Of a stretch of 64,000 bases of DNA, positions 18,897-27,714 are shown piece by piece. A program made the position numbers and the translations under genes. This stretch comes from Synechococcus sp. UW140 (lineage in GTDB: Bacteria > Cyanobacteriota > Cyanobacteriia > PCC-6307 > Cyanobiaceae). Positions within the stretch are counted from its first letter, which is position 1. Each line of letters begins with the position of its first letter. The notes beneath the pieces are model-generated. The model saw only the letters and a program-made list of their open reading frames with translations, had not been told where the DNA came from and did not search any database. The stretch is taken from positions 62,001-126,000 of the forward strand of contig NZ_UCOB01000025.1 in the NCBI RefSeq assembly GCF_900474295.1, read 5' to 3'.

Positions 18897-19973
18897 ATGG
18901 ATCTGATGATCGAAGACCTGATGGAGCAACTGGTCAAAGCCGAAGGCAGTGATCTGCATCTCGCCTGCGGCCAACCACCGTACGGCCGTTTCAGCGGCGA
19001 ACTGCGCCCCCTCTCCGACACACCGCTGAGTGAGGAGAGCTGCAACCGCCTGATCTTCTCAATGCTCAACAACAGCCAGCGCAAGACGCTGGAACAGACC
19101 TGGGAGCTCGACTGTGCCTACGGCCTCAAGGGCGTGGCACGCTTTCGCGTGAACGTCTATCGCCAGAAAGGCAGCTATGCCGCCTGCCTCAGGGCGCTCG
19201 GCAGTTCAATTCCCAGCATCGAGGCGCTCAACCTGCCCCCAGTGGTGGTGGAAACCTCTGCCCGCCCCCGTGGCCTTGTGCTGGTAACGGGACCGACCGG
19301 ATCCGGCAAAACCACGACCCTGGCAGCACTGCTCGACCACATCAACCACACCCGCAGCGAGCACATCCTCACGATCGAGGATCCGATCGAATTCGTGTAC
19401 CGCAGTGACCGCAGCATGGTGCACCAGCGCCAGTTGCATGAAGACACACGCAGCTTTGCCAATGCCCTTCGGGCTGCGCTGCGCGAAGACCCCGACGTGA
19501 TTCTGGTGGGTGAGATGCGCGATCTAGAAACAATTCAACTCGCCATCACTGCAGCCGAAACCGGTCACCTGGTCTTCGGCACCCTGCACACAAGCTCAGC
19601 CGCCCAAACCGTCGATCGCATGGTGGATGTGTTCCCACCTGGCCAGCAGACCCAAATCCGGGTGCAGCTATCGGGAAGTCTGACGGCCGTGTTCTCCCAG
19701 ACCCTGTGCCGTCGCGACAAGCCGCAGCCCGGCGAATTCGGACGGGTGATGGCTCAAGAGATCTTGATCAACACCCCGGCGATCGCAAACCTGATCCGTG
19801 AAGGCAAAACGGCTCAGCTCTATTCCCAGCTTCAGACCGGAGGTGAACTGGGCATGCAGACCCTGGAGCGAGCCCTGGCCAATCTCGTGGAAACCGGAGC
19901 AATCAGCCAGGCAGAAGCCATGACCAAGGCCGGAAAGCCAGGCGAACTGAATCGTCTCCTAGGGAACAGCTGA
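18897..19973 (+). CDS. pilT: type IV pilus retraction ATPase PilT
   Basis: PilT depolymerises pili, giving twitching and DNA uptake force. I prefer the ATG at 18897 because GAGGTG lies just before it; a GTG at 18888 is in frame. The 358-aa length is usual. Visible are Walker A GPTGSGKTTT (132-141), Walker B VILVGEMRD, the His box FGTLHTSSAAQT, and the retraction-specific LIREGK near the C-terminus, which separates it from PilB. It starts 11 nt after pilB and is followed 10 nt later by pilC. Confidence 0.95.
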   Translation: MDLMIEDLMEQLVKAEGSDLHLACGQPPYGRFSGELRPLSDTPLSEESCNRLIFSMLNNSQRKTLEQTWELDCAYGLKGVARFRVNVYRQKGSYAACLRALGSSIPSIEALNLPPVVVETSARPRGLVLVTGPTGSGKTTTLAALLDHINHTRSEHILTIEDPIEFVYRSDRSMVHQRQLHEDTRSFANALRAALREDPDVILVGEMRDLETIQLAITAAETGHLVFGTLHTSSAAQTVDRMVDVFPPGQQTQIRVQLSGSLTAVFSQTLCRRDKPQPGEFGRVMAQEILINTPAIANLIREGKTAQLYSQLQTGGELGMQTLERALANLVETGAISQAEAMTKAGKPGELNRLLGNS

Positions 19974-19983
19974 GCCGAACGCC

Positions 19984-21282
19984 ATGGCCAGCTTCGTTGC
20001 CACCTATCAGGCCACCAGTGGAGGAGACCGCACCCTGCGGATCCAAGCTCCTGATCTGGCGACGGCGCGCAAGCTGCTGCGTCGGCGGGGCATCAAGGCC
20101 ACAACGGTTCAGATGGAGGAGCCAACCGACCAAGGTGGAAGGCCACGGAAGCGTGGAAGCAACTCCAACAACACGAGCGAAGGACAGGCAAAAGGCGGCC
20201 TGCAAACCATGCTCACCTTCGATCTAAGTGCCGCCTTTGAAAAGGCACCCGGGGTGCGAGAAAAGGCGGTTTTTGCCAGCAAGCTGGCGGCACTTGTGGA
20301 TGCAGGGGTGCCGATTGTGCGCAGCCTGGATCTGATGGCCAGCCAGCAGCGACTGCCGATGTTCAAGCGAGCATTGCTGCAGATCGGCCTGGATGTGAAT
20401 CAAGGCACGGCCATGGCGACTGCCATGCGCCAATGGCCGAAGGTGTTCGACAAGCTCAGCATTGCCATGGTCGAAGCCGGTGAAGCAGGAGGCGTCCTGG
20501 ACGAATCACTGAAACGTCTAGCCAAGCTGCTTGAAGACAACGCCAGGCTGCAGAACCAGATCAAAGGAGCCCTGGGCTATCCAGTCGCCGTTCTGGCCAT
20601 CGCCATCCTGGTGTTTCTAGGAATGACGATCTTTTTGATTCCAACCTTCGCGGGAATCTTTGAAGACCTTGGAGCAGAGCTACCACTGTTCACTCAGCTG
20701 ATGGTGGATTTAAGCGCCTTATTGCGATCGTCTGTGTCCCTGCTGATTGCCGGCGCCGGGCTGATAGGGATCTGGCTGATCAGCCGGTACTACGCCACGC
20801 ACAACGGGCGACGTGTGATCGATCGCCTCATGCTGAAACTGCCTCTCTTTGGGGATCTGATCATGAAAACGGCCACCGCCCAGTTCTGTCGGATTTTCAG
20901 CTCCCTGACCCGGGCAGGAGTTCCGATCCTGATGTCATTAGAGATCTCGAGCGAAACCGCCGGCAACGCGATCATTTCCGACGCGATTCTTGAATCTCGC
21001 AACCGGGTGCAGGAAGGGGTGCTGCTGAGTGCAGCCCTGATCCGTCAAAAAGTTCTGCCCGATATGGCCTTGAGCATGCTGGCCATCGGCGAAGAAACCG
21101 GTGAGATGGATCAGATGCTGGGCAAGGTGGCCGACTTCTACGAAGACGAGGTCTCGGCAGCGGTCAAGGCCCTCACCTCCATGCTCGAACCGGCAATGAT
21201 CGTGGTCGTTGGCGGCATCGTTGGCTCCATTCTGCTGGCGATGTATCTACCGATGTTCACCGTGTTCGATCAAATCAACTGA
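19984..21282 (+). CDS. pilC: type IV pilus inner-membrane platform protein PilC
   Basis: PilC is the inner-membrane platform on which PilB and PilT act. The 432-aa protein has a soluble N-terminal region (1-85, with a typical FVATYQATSGGDRTLRI opening), then two repeated GspF/PilC domains. Membrane segments lie around residues 197-220 (GYPVAVLAIAILVFLGMTIF), 240-265 and the C-terminus (MIVVVGGIVGSILLAMYLPM). It closes the pilBTC operon; no pilin or PilM-Q genes are in the window, so they must lie elsewhere. Confidence 0.95.
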   Translation: MASFVATYQATSGGDRTLRIQAPDLATARKLLRRRGIKATTVQMEEPTDQGGRPRKRGSNSNNTSEGQAKGGLQTMLTFDLSAAFEKAPGVREKAVFASKLAALVDAGVPIVRSLDLMASQQRLPMFKRALLQIGLDVNQGTAMATAMRQWPKVFDKLSIAMVEAGEAGGVLDESLKRLAKLLEDNARLQNQIKGALGYPVAVLAIAILVFLGMTIFLIPTFAGIFEDLGAELPLFTQLMVDLSALLRSSVSLLIAGAGLIGIWLISRYYATHNGRRVIDRLMLKLPLFGDLIMKTATAQFCRIFSSLTRAGVPILMSLEISSETAGNAIISDAILESRNRVQEGVLLSAALIRQKVLPDMALSMLAIGEETGEMDQMLGKVADFYEDEVSAAVKALTSMLEPAMIVVVGGIVGSILLAMYLPMFTVFDQIN

Positions 21283-21285
21283 GCT

Positions 21286-21308
21286 TGCATCGCCTTCACA
21301 GCGATGCA
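21286..21308. terminator. hairpin between convergent pilC and flavoprotein genes
   Basis: TGCATCGC (21286-21293) and GCGATGCA (21301-21308) form a perfect 8-bp stem with a 7-nt loop, starting 4 nt after the pilC stop codon. There is no T-run on either side, so it may be a bidirectional or factor-assisted terminator or an RNA 3'-end stabiliser. Confidence 0.5.
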
Positions 21309-21319
21309 GGCCGTTCCGA

Positions 21320-22615
21320 TCAAGACAGAGACGCGGCAATGGCCTGACCAGCCAGCCAGCCGCTGCTCCAGCAGTGCTGAAAATTGAAACCTCCGGTGAC
21401 CCCATCAACATCCATCAGCTCACCAGCGAGATAAAGACCAGGCACCCGCCGACTCTCCATCGTGGCCAGATTGATCTCCCCGAGATCTACACCACCAGCT
21501 GTGACGAACTCCTCCCCGAACGGACCGCGACCGCGAATCGGGTAACGACTTGCGGTGAGAGCCTGGGCCAAAGCCCGCTCCCAGCTCCCGGGACAATCAG
21601 CCCAGCGCCGCTGCGAGTCGGCCCCCACCTGCGAGAGCAAAGCCAACCAGAGACGACGCGGCAAGCGTTCAGGCCAAGGCCTTGCCACCGCCAAACTGCG
21701 TCGTGGCTGCTGCCGGCGTAACTGCGCCAACTCAGAGGCGACCTGATCCAGTGTGTAGCCCCCAACCCAGCGCACTAGCAAGGCGCCCCGATAACGCTGG
21801 CCGTGCAAAGCGCGCGCTGCAAAAGCACTCAGGCGCAGGGTGGCGGGTCCGCTGAGACCCCAATGAGTGATCAGCACACGACCGGTCTGCCGAAAACGCT
21901 GCTGCTCACATTTCACTTCGAGGCTGACATCATCAAGAGCGATCCCACTGCAAGCCGTAATCGCAGGTGCTTCCAGAGCCAACGTGAACAAGGAAGGCAA
22001 CGGAGGCGTCACCCCATGCCCCAAATGCTGAGCAAAGCGTCGGCCACTGGGGTGGCCACCGGTGGCTAGCAACAGCCTGCAGCCACGCCAGACCCGACCA
22101 CCAGAACCATGCACCACGAAACCGGCTTGGGTGGTCTCCAAGCTGCGCACCGGAGCACGGCATTCCAATGCCACACCAACTGCACGGGAAGCCTTGAGCA
22201 GGCAATCGATCACCGCCTCGGAACGGTTGGCCTGGGGGAACATGCGGCCATCGGGTTCCTCCACCAGCTCCAGGCCATGGTCTGAGAACCAGCCCACGGC
22301 ATCACCACAGGCAAAACGGCTGAACGGCCCGCGCAGTGGGCGGCTACCGCGTGGGTAATGACCAACCAGTTCCCGGGGATCCCAGCAAGCATGGGTGACA
22401 TTGCACCGGCCCCCTCCGCTGATCCGAACCTTGGTCAACGGGTCCGGTGTGGCCTCCAGCACCAGCACTCTCTGGCAGCCCTGCTCCGCCGCCGTGATCG
22501 CTGCCATGAAACCGGCGGGACCCCCACCGATCACAATCAAATCATGGGGAGGGCTGGAATCGCAGTGCGACTCCGTTGTTGCAGAAACGCTTGCCGGTGG
22601 GTTTGGGCCCGTCAT
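21320..22615 (-). CDS. FAD-dependent oxidoreductase, HI0933/YhiN family
   Basis: This 431-aa flavoprotein has the N-terminal Rossmann motif LIVIGGGPAGFMAAITAA, the family motif KVRISGGGRCNVTHA, and the C-terminal FAD segment SRRVPGLYLAGELMDVDGVTGGFNFQ (shown here in parts: GLYLAGELMD, GGFNFQHCWSSG). The family is widespread but its physiological substrate is unsettled; one member, BaiN, acts on bile acids, which is irrelevant here. I chose the ATG at 22615; no start closer to the FAD motif exists. The gene therefore begins inside msrB, overlapping its 3' end by 74 nt in another frame. Confidence 0.9.
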   Translation of the reverse strand: MTGPNPPASVSATTESHCDSSPPHDLIVIGGGPAGFMAAITAAEQGCQRVLVLEATPDPLTKVRISGGGRCNVTHACWDPRELVGHYPRGSRPLRGPFSRFACGDAVGWFSDHGLELVEEPDGRMFPQANRSEAVIDCLLKASRAVGVALECRAPVRSLETTQAGFVVHGSGGRVWRGCRLLLATGGHPSGRRFAQHLGHGVTPPLPSLFTLALEAPAITACSGIALDDVSLEVKCEQQRFRQTGRVLITHWGLSGPATLRLSAFAARALHGQRYRGALLVRWVGGYTLDQVASELAQLRRQQPRRSLAVARPWPERLPRRLWLALLSQVGADSQRRWADCPGSWERALAQALTASRYPIRGRGPFGEEFVTAGGVDLGEINLATMESRRVPGLYLAGELMDVDGVTGGFNFQHCWSSGWLAGQAIAASLS

Positions 22616-23066
22616 TAAACACATGGCCCTGATGACCACCACAGCGACGGCAGTGGTATTCGGTGCGGGGAATGATCAGCTTGAAATCTATCTTTGTGGC
22701 GATCGCCCCAGGCAGTGCCTGCCAAAAGCTGGGCCAGCCGGTGCCGCTGTTGAACTTGGCCTCAGAGGAGAACAGAGGCAGATCACAACCACTGCAGTGA
22801 AAGGTGCCTGGTCGCTTTTCATCATTGAGAGCACTGCTAAACGGTGGTTCCGTTCCTTCCTGTCGCAAAACGCGATAAGCCTCCGGAGACAAGCGGCGCT
22901 TCCACTCCGCATCACTGAGATCCCAGGCCGTTTCATCAGCCTTGGAGGCAGCCAGCACCGGCTTCGGCGACCTGAACAGACCGACCGATCCCGCCAAAAT
23001 CGTTAGCAGCAGGGAACGGCGACTGAGCCACCAGTGCTGGAGTGAAGAGGCCATGGCTTCAGGCAT
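22542..23066 (-). CDS. msrB: exported peptide-methionine (R)-S-oxide reductase
   Basis: MsrB reduces the R form of methionine sulfoxide in oxidised proteins. The 174-aa precursor has an N-terminal signal with SRRSLLLTILAGS, which looks like a twin-arginine (Tat) signal, ending near VLAA (about residue 40). The catalytic domain has zinc pairs CSGC and CRRCGG, the motif FNSGTGWPSFW, and catalytic Cys in RFCNNGVAL. An alternative ATG is at 23054. A periplasmic or lumenal place is inferred. The downstream flavoprotein gene overlaps its end. Confidence 0.94.
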   Translation of the reverse strand: MPEAMASSLQHWWLSRRSLLLTILAGSVGLFRSPKPVLAASKADETAWDLSDAEWKRRLSPEAYRVLRQEGTEPPFSSALNDEKRPGTFHCSGCDLPLFSSEAKFNSGTGWPSFWQALPGAIATKIDFKLIIPRTEYHCRRCGGHQGHVFNDGPKPTGKRFCNNGVALRFQPSP

Positions 23067-23125
23067 GAATCGATCAACACCCCTTATCTAAGTGCTTCGA
23101 TCCAAGGGAAGGGAAGAATGGAGCG

Positions 23126-24130
23126 ATGGATTCCCCACCCCCTGTTGATCGGGAACCCGCCTGGCGGTTCAGCGTCGCGCCGATGCTCGACTGCACCGAT
23201 CGACACTTCCGAGTGCTGATGCGGCAGATCAGCCGCCGAGCTCTGCTCTATTCAGAGATGGTGGTCGCTCAAGCCCTGCACCACAGCAAGCGTCGGGAAC
23301 GCCTGTTGGCGTTCGATCCGGTGGAACATCCCATTGCCCTACAGGTCGGGGGGGATGACCCCGACCTGCTGGCTGAAGCCACAAAAATGGCTGCCGACTG
23401 GGGCTACGACGAGATCAACCTCAATGTGGGCTGCCCTAGCCCCAGGGTCCAAGCAGGCAATTTCGGTGCCTGCCTGATGGCGGAACCAGAACAGGTCGCT
23501 CGCTGCGTAGAAGCGATGTGCCAGGCCTCCGCGCTGCCGGTGACCGTGAAACACCGTGTGGGCATCGACGACCTCGATAGTGATGCCCTGCTCGAGACCT
23601 TTGTCGACCTGGTTGCTGCCGGCGGTGCCTCACGCTTCGCGATTCATGCCCGCAAAGCCTGGCTAGAGGGACTCGACCCCAAACAGAACCGCACAATTCC
23701 ACCGCTGCAACATGACCGGGTCATCGCCCTGAAACAACGCAGACCCGAGCTGACGATCGAACTCAACGGTGGACTCGACACCCCGGAACAGTGTCTGGAT
23801 GCACTGCGCAGCTGTGATGGCGCCATGGTGGGGCGATCGGCCTATGCCCATCCTCTGCGTTGGGGATGTGTCGACCAACTGATCTACGGCGAGAGTGAGC
23901 GCAACATCACCGCCTCAGGAGTGGTGCTTGGCCTGATCCCCCATGCCCAAGCCCATCTCGAACGGGGCGGGAGGCTCTGGGACCTCTGCCGGCATCTGGT
24001 GCAACTGGTGGAAGGAGTCCCTGGAGCCCGACACTGGAGACGCAACCTCGGTCTCAAAGCTCAACGCCGTGGGGCTGACATCGCGGTGCTGGAGGAAGCA
24101 GCCCGCCAACTGCTTGATGCCGGGCTGTAA
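23126..24130 (+). CDS. dusA: tRNA-dihydrouridine synthase A
   Basis: DusA is an FMN enzyme that reduces uridines in the tRNA D-loop. The 334-aa protein shows the DusA opening SVAPMLDCTDRHFRVLMRQI, the FMN-barrel segment EINLNVGCPSPRVQ with the catalytic cysteine in NFGACLM, the substrate-binding VKHRVGIDD, and FAIHARKAWLEGL. The C-terminal helical RNA-binding domain is complete. It is divergent from msrB (59 nt between starts) and convergent with the RNA-binding protein gene. Confidence 0.95.
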   Translation: MDSPPPVDREPAWRFSVAPMLDCTDRHFRVLMRQISRRALLYSEMVVAQALHHSKRRERLLAFDPVEHPIALQVGGDDPDLLAEATKMAADWGYDEINLNVGCPSPRVQAGNFGACLMAEPEQVARCVEAMCQASALPVTVKHRVGIDDLDSDALLETFVDLVAAGGASRFAIHARKAWLEGLDPKQNRTIPPLQHDRVIALKQRRPELTIELNGGLDTPEQCLDALRSCDGAMVGRSAYAHPLRWGCVDQLIYGESERNITASGVVLGLIPHAQAHLERGGRLWDLCRHLVQLVEGVPGARHWRRNLGLKAQRRGADIAVLEEAARQLLDAGL

Positions 24131-24139
24131 AAGCAGAGA

Positions 24140-24670
24140 TCAGCCCTCAGCACCGCCGTAACTGTCACCACCAGCACCGCTGCGACGGCGACGACTGCGA
24201 CCGTCGTCATAGTCAGTGGACTGACCACCAGCTCCGCCGCCGCCACCAGCGCCACCGCCGTAACTGCGATCTTCCCAGCCACGGGCGCCAGAGCCACCGC
24301 CATAACCGCCACCACCAGCGCCACCGCTGCGGTAACCACCTCCTTCCGAACCACCACCGCGGTAACCACCGCCACCGCCACCGCCACCGCCGCCATAGCC
24401 ACCACCCCCGCCACGACGTGGAGCGCTGCCTCGAGGCTCGGCTTTATTGATCCTCAGGGGACGACCCATGAGCTCAACACCCTGGAGCGCCTCGATCGCA
24501 GCGTCTTCGGCAGCTTCATCGACCATTTCGATGAAGGCGAAGCCACGCTTCCGACCGGTGTCCCGTTCCAAGGGAAGGGCGCAGTTTGAGACCTCGCCAT
24601 GGGTCGCAAACAATTCAATGATGTCTTCCTGCTCAGCGCGGAAGGGCAGATTGCCGACGAAGATGCTCAC
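24140..24670 (-). CDS. glycine-rich RNA-binding protein, single RRM
   Basis: This 176-aa protein has an N-terminal RRM with RNP2 IFVGNLPF (3-10) and RNP1 KRGFAFIEM (41-49), then a long Gly/Tyr/Arg/Ser-rich tail (87-176) of the type found in cyanobacterial Rbp proteins, many of which are cold-induced. The tail is made of short GGG/GYGGG units and is probably disordered and able to self-associate. The coding DNA there is a degenerate CCACCG-type repeat. Its 5' leader contains a strong hairpin (24696-24726), which suggests post-transcriptional control, perhaps by temperature or by the protein itself. Confidence 0.94.
   Translation of the reverse strand: MSIFVGNLPFRAEQEDIIELFATHGEVSNCALPLERDTGRKRGFAFIEMVDEAAEDAAIEALQGVELMGRPLRINKAEPRGSAPRRGGGGGYGGGGGGGGGGYRGGGSEGGGYRSGGAGGGGYGGGSGARGWEDRSYGGGAGGGGGAGGQSTDYDDGRSRRRRSGAGGDSYGGAEG
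24180..24415. repeat. degenerate triplet/hexamer repeats coding the Gly-rich tail
   Basis: The plus strand is dominated by CCACCG, GCCGCC and CCACCA words, the complement of GGC/GGT glycine codons in the RRM protein's tail. Copies are degenerate and in frame, so protein composition explains them. The tract is likely prone to length change. Confidence 0.7.
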
Positions 24671-24695
24671 TTTCCTAGTGGACCGTTGATGAAGG

Positions 24696-24726
24696 GGACC
24701 GATGGGACCTGACCTGCCATCGGTTC
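24696..24726 (-). promoter_or_regulatory. hairpin in the 5' leader of the RNA-binding-protein gene
   Basis: ACCGATGG (24698-24705) and CCATCGGT (24717-24724) pair perfectly, and the stem extends by one G-T and one G-C pair to about 10 bp. The 11-nt loop contains a direct repeat of CAGGT. On the minus strand it lies 26-56 nt before the ATG of the RRM gene, in its presumed 5' untranslated region. No T-run follows, so it does not look like an attenuator terminator. Confidence 0.55.
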
Positions 24727-24800
24727 ATGCTCCGGAAAGGAATCAATGGCCTTTGGCCTACTCAGCGTAGACCTAGTCAGTCACTTCGTTTCATCCACCT

Positions 24801-26201
24801 TCATGCCAACCGCGATTCCCAACGTTTCAACTGTTCCTCAACACGCACAAAACCAGTGCCACCTTCACTGACGCGGGCCGCCACCACTTGACGCGGAGCT
24901 AGAGCCTCGAACAGATCCGCCTCAAACACTGGGTGAAAGCTTTTCCACTGCTCGAGGCTGAGATCAAGCAACAACACACCGTCCTGCAGACAGCGTTTGA
25001 CCACGGCCCCGACTAATTGGTAGGCCTCCCGGAAAGGCACACCGCGGGCCACCAGATAATCAGCGACATCCGTGGCATTGGAAAAATCAGACGCCACCGC
25101 ACGTTCGAGCCGCTCAGGACGAAACTCGACTCCTTCCTCCATCAGGATCGCCATCGCCTCAAGACAATCGGATGTGGTGCGAACCAGATCGAACAGGGCT
25201 TCCTTGTCTTCCTGAAAATCCTTGTTGTACGCGAGGGGAAGACCCTTAATCATCGTCAGCAAACCTTGCAGGTGACCGAAAACGCGCCCGCACTTACCCC
25301 GCACCAATTCGGGCACATCAGGATTCTTCTTCTGGGGCATCAGGCTGCTGCCGGTGGCACAGCGATCACTGAGTCGCACAAAGCCACACTCCTCACTCGC
25401 CCAGAAAATCACCTCTTCCGCAAGACGACTGAGGTGCACCATCACCAGCGCCGCAGCCGATGCGAACTCAACAGCAAAATCTCGGTCACTAACAGCATCA
25501 AGACTGTTGGCATAGATCGCCTCGAAACCAAGGGCCTCGGCTGTGCTGCGGCGGTTGATCGGCACCGGAGTCCCTGCCAAAGCTGCAGCCCCAAGTGGTG
25601 AAACATTGACCCTGCCGCGCACATCAGCCAGGCGCTGGCGATCACGCTCCAGCATCTCCACATAAGCAAGAAGATGATGCGCCAGACAAACGGGCTGTGC
25701 CCGCTGCAGGTGCGTGTAGCCGGGGATCAAAGTGGTGCGCTGATCCAAGGCCTGTTGCAGCAGCGCCCGCTGAAAACGGAGAACGCCATCGTTCAGCTCA
25801 TCAAGACGACGGCGCAACCAAAGGCGCAGGTCGGTACCCACTTGGTCGTTACGACTGCGACCGGTATGAAGCTTCTTTCCGACCGGTCCGAGCAGGGTGA
25901 TCAAACGCCGCTCAACGGCAAAGTGAACGTCCTCATCCGCAAGGCCGGGACGGAAGGATCCGGCCGCGGCCTCATCGCGTATCGTCTCCAGCCCTGCGCA
26001 GAGCTGGCTGGCTTCTTCCGCACTGATCACACCACATTCCGCCAACATGCGGGCATGGGCGATGGAACCGTCGAGATCCTCCTGAAGAAGAGTGATGTCG
26101 AACCCGATCGAGGCATTGAACCTTTCGATCGCAGGGTGGAGGCCCTGATCAAAGCGGTCACTCCAGGTGCCGGAGCCTCCACCCGTCACTCCCCCAGCCA
26201 T
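24801..26201 (-). CDS. argH: argininosuccinate lyase
   Basis: ArgH splits argininosuccinate into arginine and fumarate, the last step of arginine synthesis. The 466-aa protein carries the fumarase-superfamily signature [11 protein letters not shown] (284-294) with the catalytic Ser, [10 protein letters not shown] (112-121) and [10 protein letters not shown] (161-170). The partner argG lies about 34 kb away at 60324, so the two are not an operon. It follows the phosphatase gene by 65 nt in the same direction. Confidence 0.97.
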   Translation of the reverse strand: MAGGVTGGGSGTWSDRFDQGLHPAIERFNASIGFDITLLQEDLDGSIAHARMLAECGVISAEEASQLCAGLETIRDEAAAGSFRPGLADEDVHFAVERRLITLLGPVGKKLHTGRSRNDQVGTDLRLWLRRRLDELNDGVLRFQRALLQQALDQRTTLIPGYTHLQRAQPVCLAHHLLAYVEMLERDRQRLADVRGRVNVSPLGAAALAGTPVPINRRSTAEALGFEAIYANSLDAVSDRDFAVEFASAAALVMVHLSRLAEEVIFWASEECGFVRLSDRCATGSSLMPQKKNPDVPELVRGKCGRVFGHLQGLLTMIKGLPLAYNKDFQEDKEALFDLVRTTSDCLEAMAILMEEGVEFRPERLERAVASDFSNATDVADYLVARGVPFREAYQLVGAVVKRCLQDGVLLLDLSLEQWKSFHPVFEADLFEALAPRQVVAARVSEGGTGFVRVEEQLKRWESRLA

Positions 26202-26266
26202 ACCGTCATCCGAGCTCAGCGTGCAGTCAGCTTGTCAGGCCGAGGGATCCCAACGGTGCCGAACAA

Positions 26267-27676
26267 TCAGAGCGCAGCCCGGGGAACAGAAGGCAACATC
26301 ACCTCCTCCGGGACCTTCATCACCACCATCGAGGCATCATCTTCCAGCTGGCGATCCACTCCAACGAAGCGATCCAGACGGGTGAAGAGCTGATCGAGGA
26401 TGCCCTGAGACCCGGTGCCGGATCGACAAGCCGCCTCAAGGCTGCGCATCAGACGCTCCTCATCAAAGCGATCGCCTGTGATCCCAGGTGCCTCGGTCAC
26501 CCCATCGGTGTAATAGAGCAGCACATCACCAGGTTCAAGCACCACCTCACCACAACCGTATTCCGCCTCCGCCTGCAAACCAATCAGCAGACCCGGGGCA
26601 TCCAACCGACTGATACTGCGCTGCTGCGCCCTCCAAATCAGGGGCGGATTGTGGGCAGCATTGGCGAAGCGCAAGCGTCGGGTACGGGGATCGAAATCGG
26701 AATAGAACAGCGTGACAAAACGGTGCGACTGAGCCAGATCCTCCTGGGCCAGCTGGTTGAGATCGTGGAGGATCCGATCAGGAGGCAGGCCGCTCAGAAC
26801 CTCGGCCCGCAACATCCCGCGCAGCATGGTCATCAGTAGACCGGCGGGGACTCCCTTCCCCATCACATCACCCATCAACAGAGCCCAGCGTCCACGCTCA
26901 CGGCGCCGACCCATCAACTCCGGACGCGTGGGAATGAAGTCGTAGTAGTCACCACCCACCTGAAAGGCGGGACGACAACGAGCGGCAAGCTCCACCCCTT
27001 CGATCACCGGACAATGATCGGGAAGCAATTGCGCCTGAATTTCGGCACCAATGCTGAGCTGGCGATCCACACGCTCATGACGGCGCGCTTCCTGAAGCAT
27101 CAAGTCGTGTTCGACAGCGACACCAGTGAGATCAGCCACCAGTTGCACATGGCGCCGGTGCACGTCACTCCAAACCAGAGGACCGGTACTGCTGAACACA
27201 TACAGACGGCCCCGCTGACGGCCGCGAGCCACCAGAGATGTGGCAAACAGACCGGCCCGGCCGAGATGGCGCTGGACTAGATGGTCGAGAGCGAGCACCT
27301 GGCGTTCATCCGAACCGAAGCCCACCGCTGTGCCCGGATCAAAGGCAGCGATTTGTCGCAACAGCTCTGGAGACCGCTGATCCGGCAACATCTGCAATTG
27401 CTCGCGCCAGATCCTGCCATCAGCTGTAAAAGGAACCAGCAGGGAACCGTCAACACCCACGAGGCGGGAGGCCACCACAGGCACCAACTCCAAGAAGCGA
27501 TGCAGGTTGGTGAAGCTACGCAGGGCAAATCCCAAAGAGGCCAGAAGCTCCTGGCTGGATCGCTGCTCCCTGGAAAAGCTGTCGAACAGTTCTCGCAGCG
27601 AAGCAGTCGCCGTTAAGGGCTGAGCCACGTTGCGTTGATGCGGCGTGGAATGGCGACGGGTTGACTTGCTGCTCAC
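26267..27676 (-). CDS. GAF-domain PP2C/SpoIIE-type serine phosphatase (RsbU-like)
   Basis: This 469-aa protein has an N-terminal helical and GAF-like sensor region (about 30-200; RELFDSFSREQRSSQELLAS, later GRLYVFSS) and a C-terminal SpoIIE/PP2C phosphatase domain (about 235-460). Metal-binding aspartates are visible in QVGGDYYDFI, LMGDVMGKGVPAGLL, YTDGVTEA and EDDASMVVMK. Such proteins dephosphorylate anti-sigma-factor antagonists in partner-switching cascades. No STAS or kinase partner is in the window, so the target is unknown. Confidence 0.92.
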   Translation of the reverse strand: MSSKSTRRHSTPHQRNVAQPLTATASLRELFDSFSREQRSSQELLASLGFALRSFTNLHRFLELVPVVASRLVGVDGSLLVPFTADGRIWREQLQMLPDQRSPELLRQIAAFDPGTAVGFGSDERQVLALDHLVQRHLGRAGLFATSLVARGRQRGRLYVFSSTGPLVWSDVHRRHVQLVADLTGVAVEHDLMLQEARRHERVDRQLSIGAEIQAQLLPDHCPVIEGVELAARCRPAFQVGGDYYDFIPTRPELMGRRRERGRWALLMGDVMGKGVPAGLLMTMLRGMLRAEVLSGLPPDRILHDLNQLAQEDLAQSHRFVTLFYSDFDPRTRRLRFANAAHNPPLIWRAQQRSISRLDAPGLLIGLQAEAEYGCGEVVLEPGDVLLYYTDGVTEAPGITGDRFDEERLMRSLEAACRSGTGSQGILDQLFTRLDRFVGVDRQLEDDASMVVMKVPEEVMLPSVPRAAL

Positions 27677-27714
27677 GGCCGTCCATGGCAGTGCGCGAAC
27701 GCTAGCTACGGCGA

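Noticed and set aside
24180-24415. Repeated CCACCG-type words resembling a repeat array or CRISPR.
   Set aside because: The copies are short, degenerate and in frame with the Gly-rich tail of the RRM protein; there are no uniform repeats or spacers.
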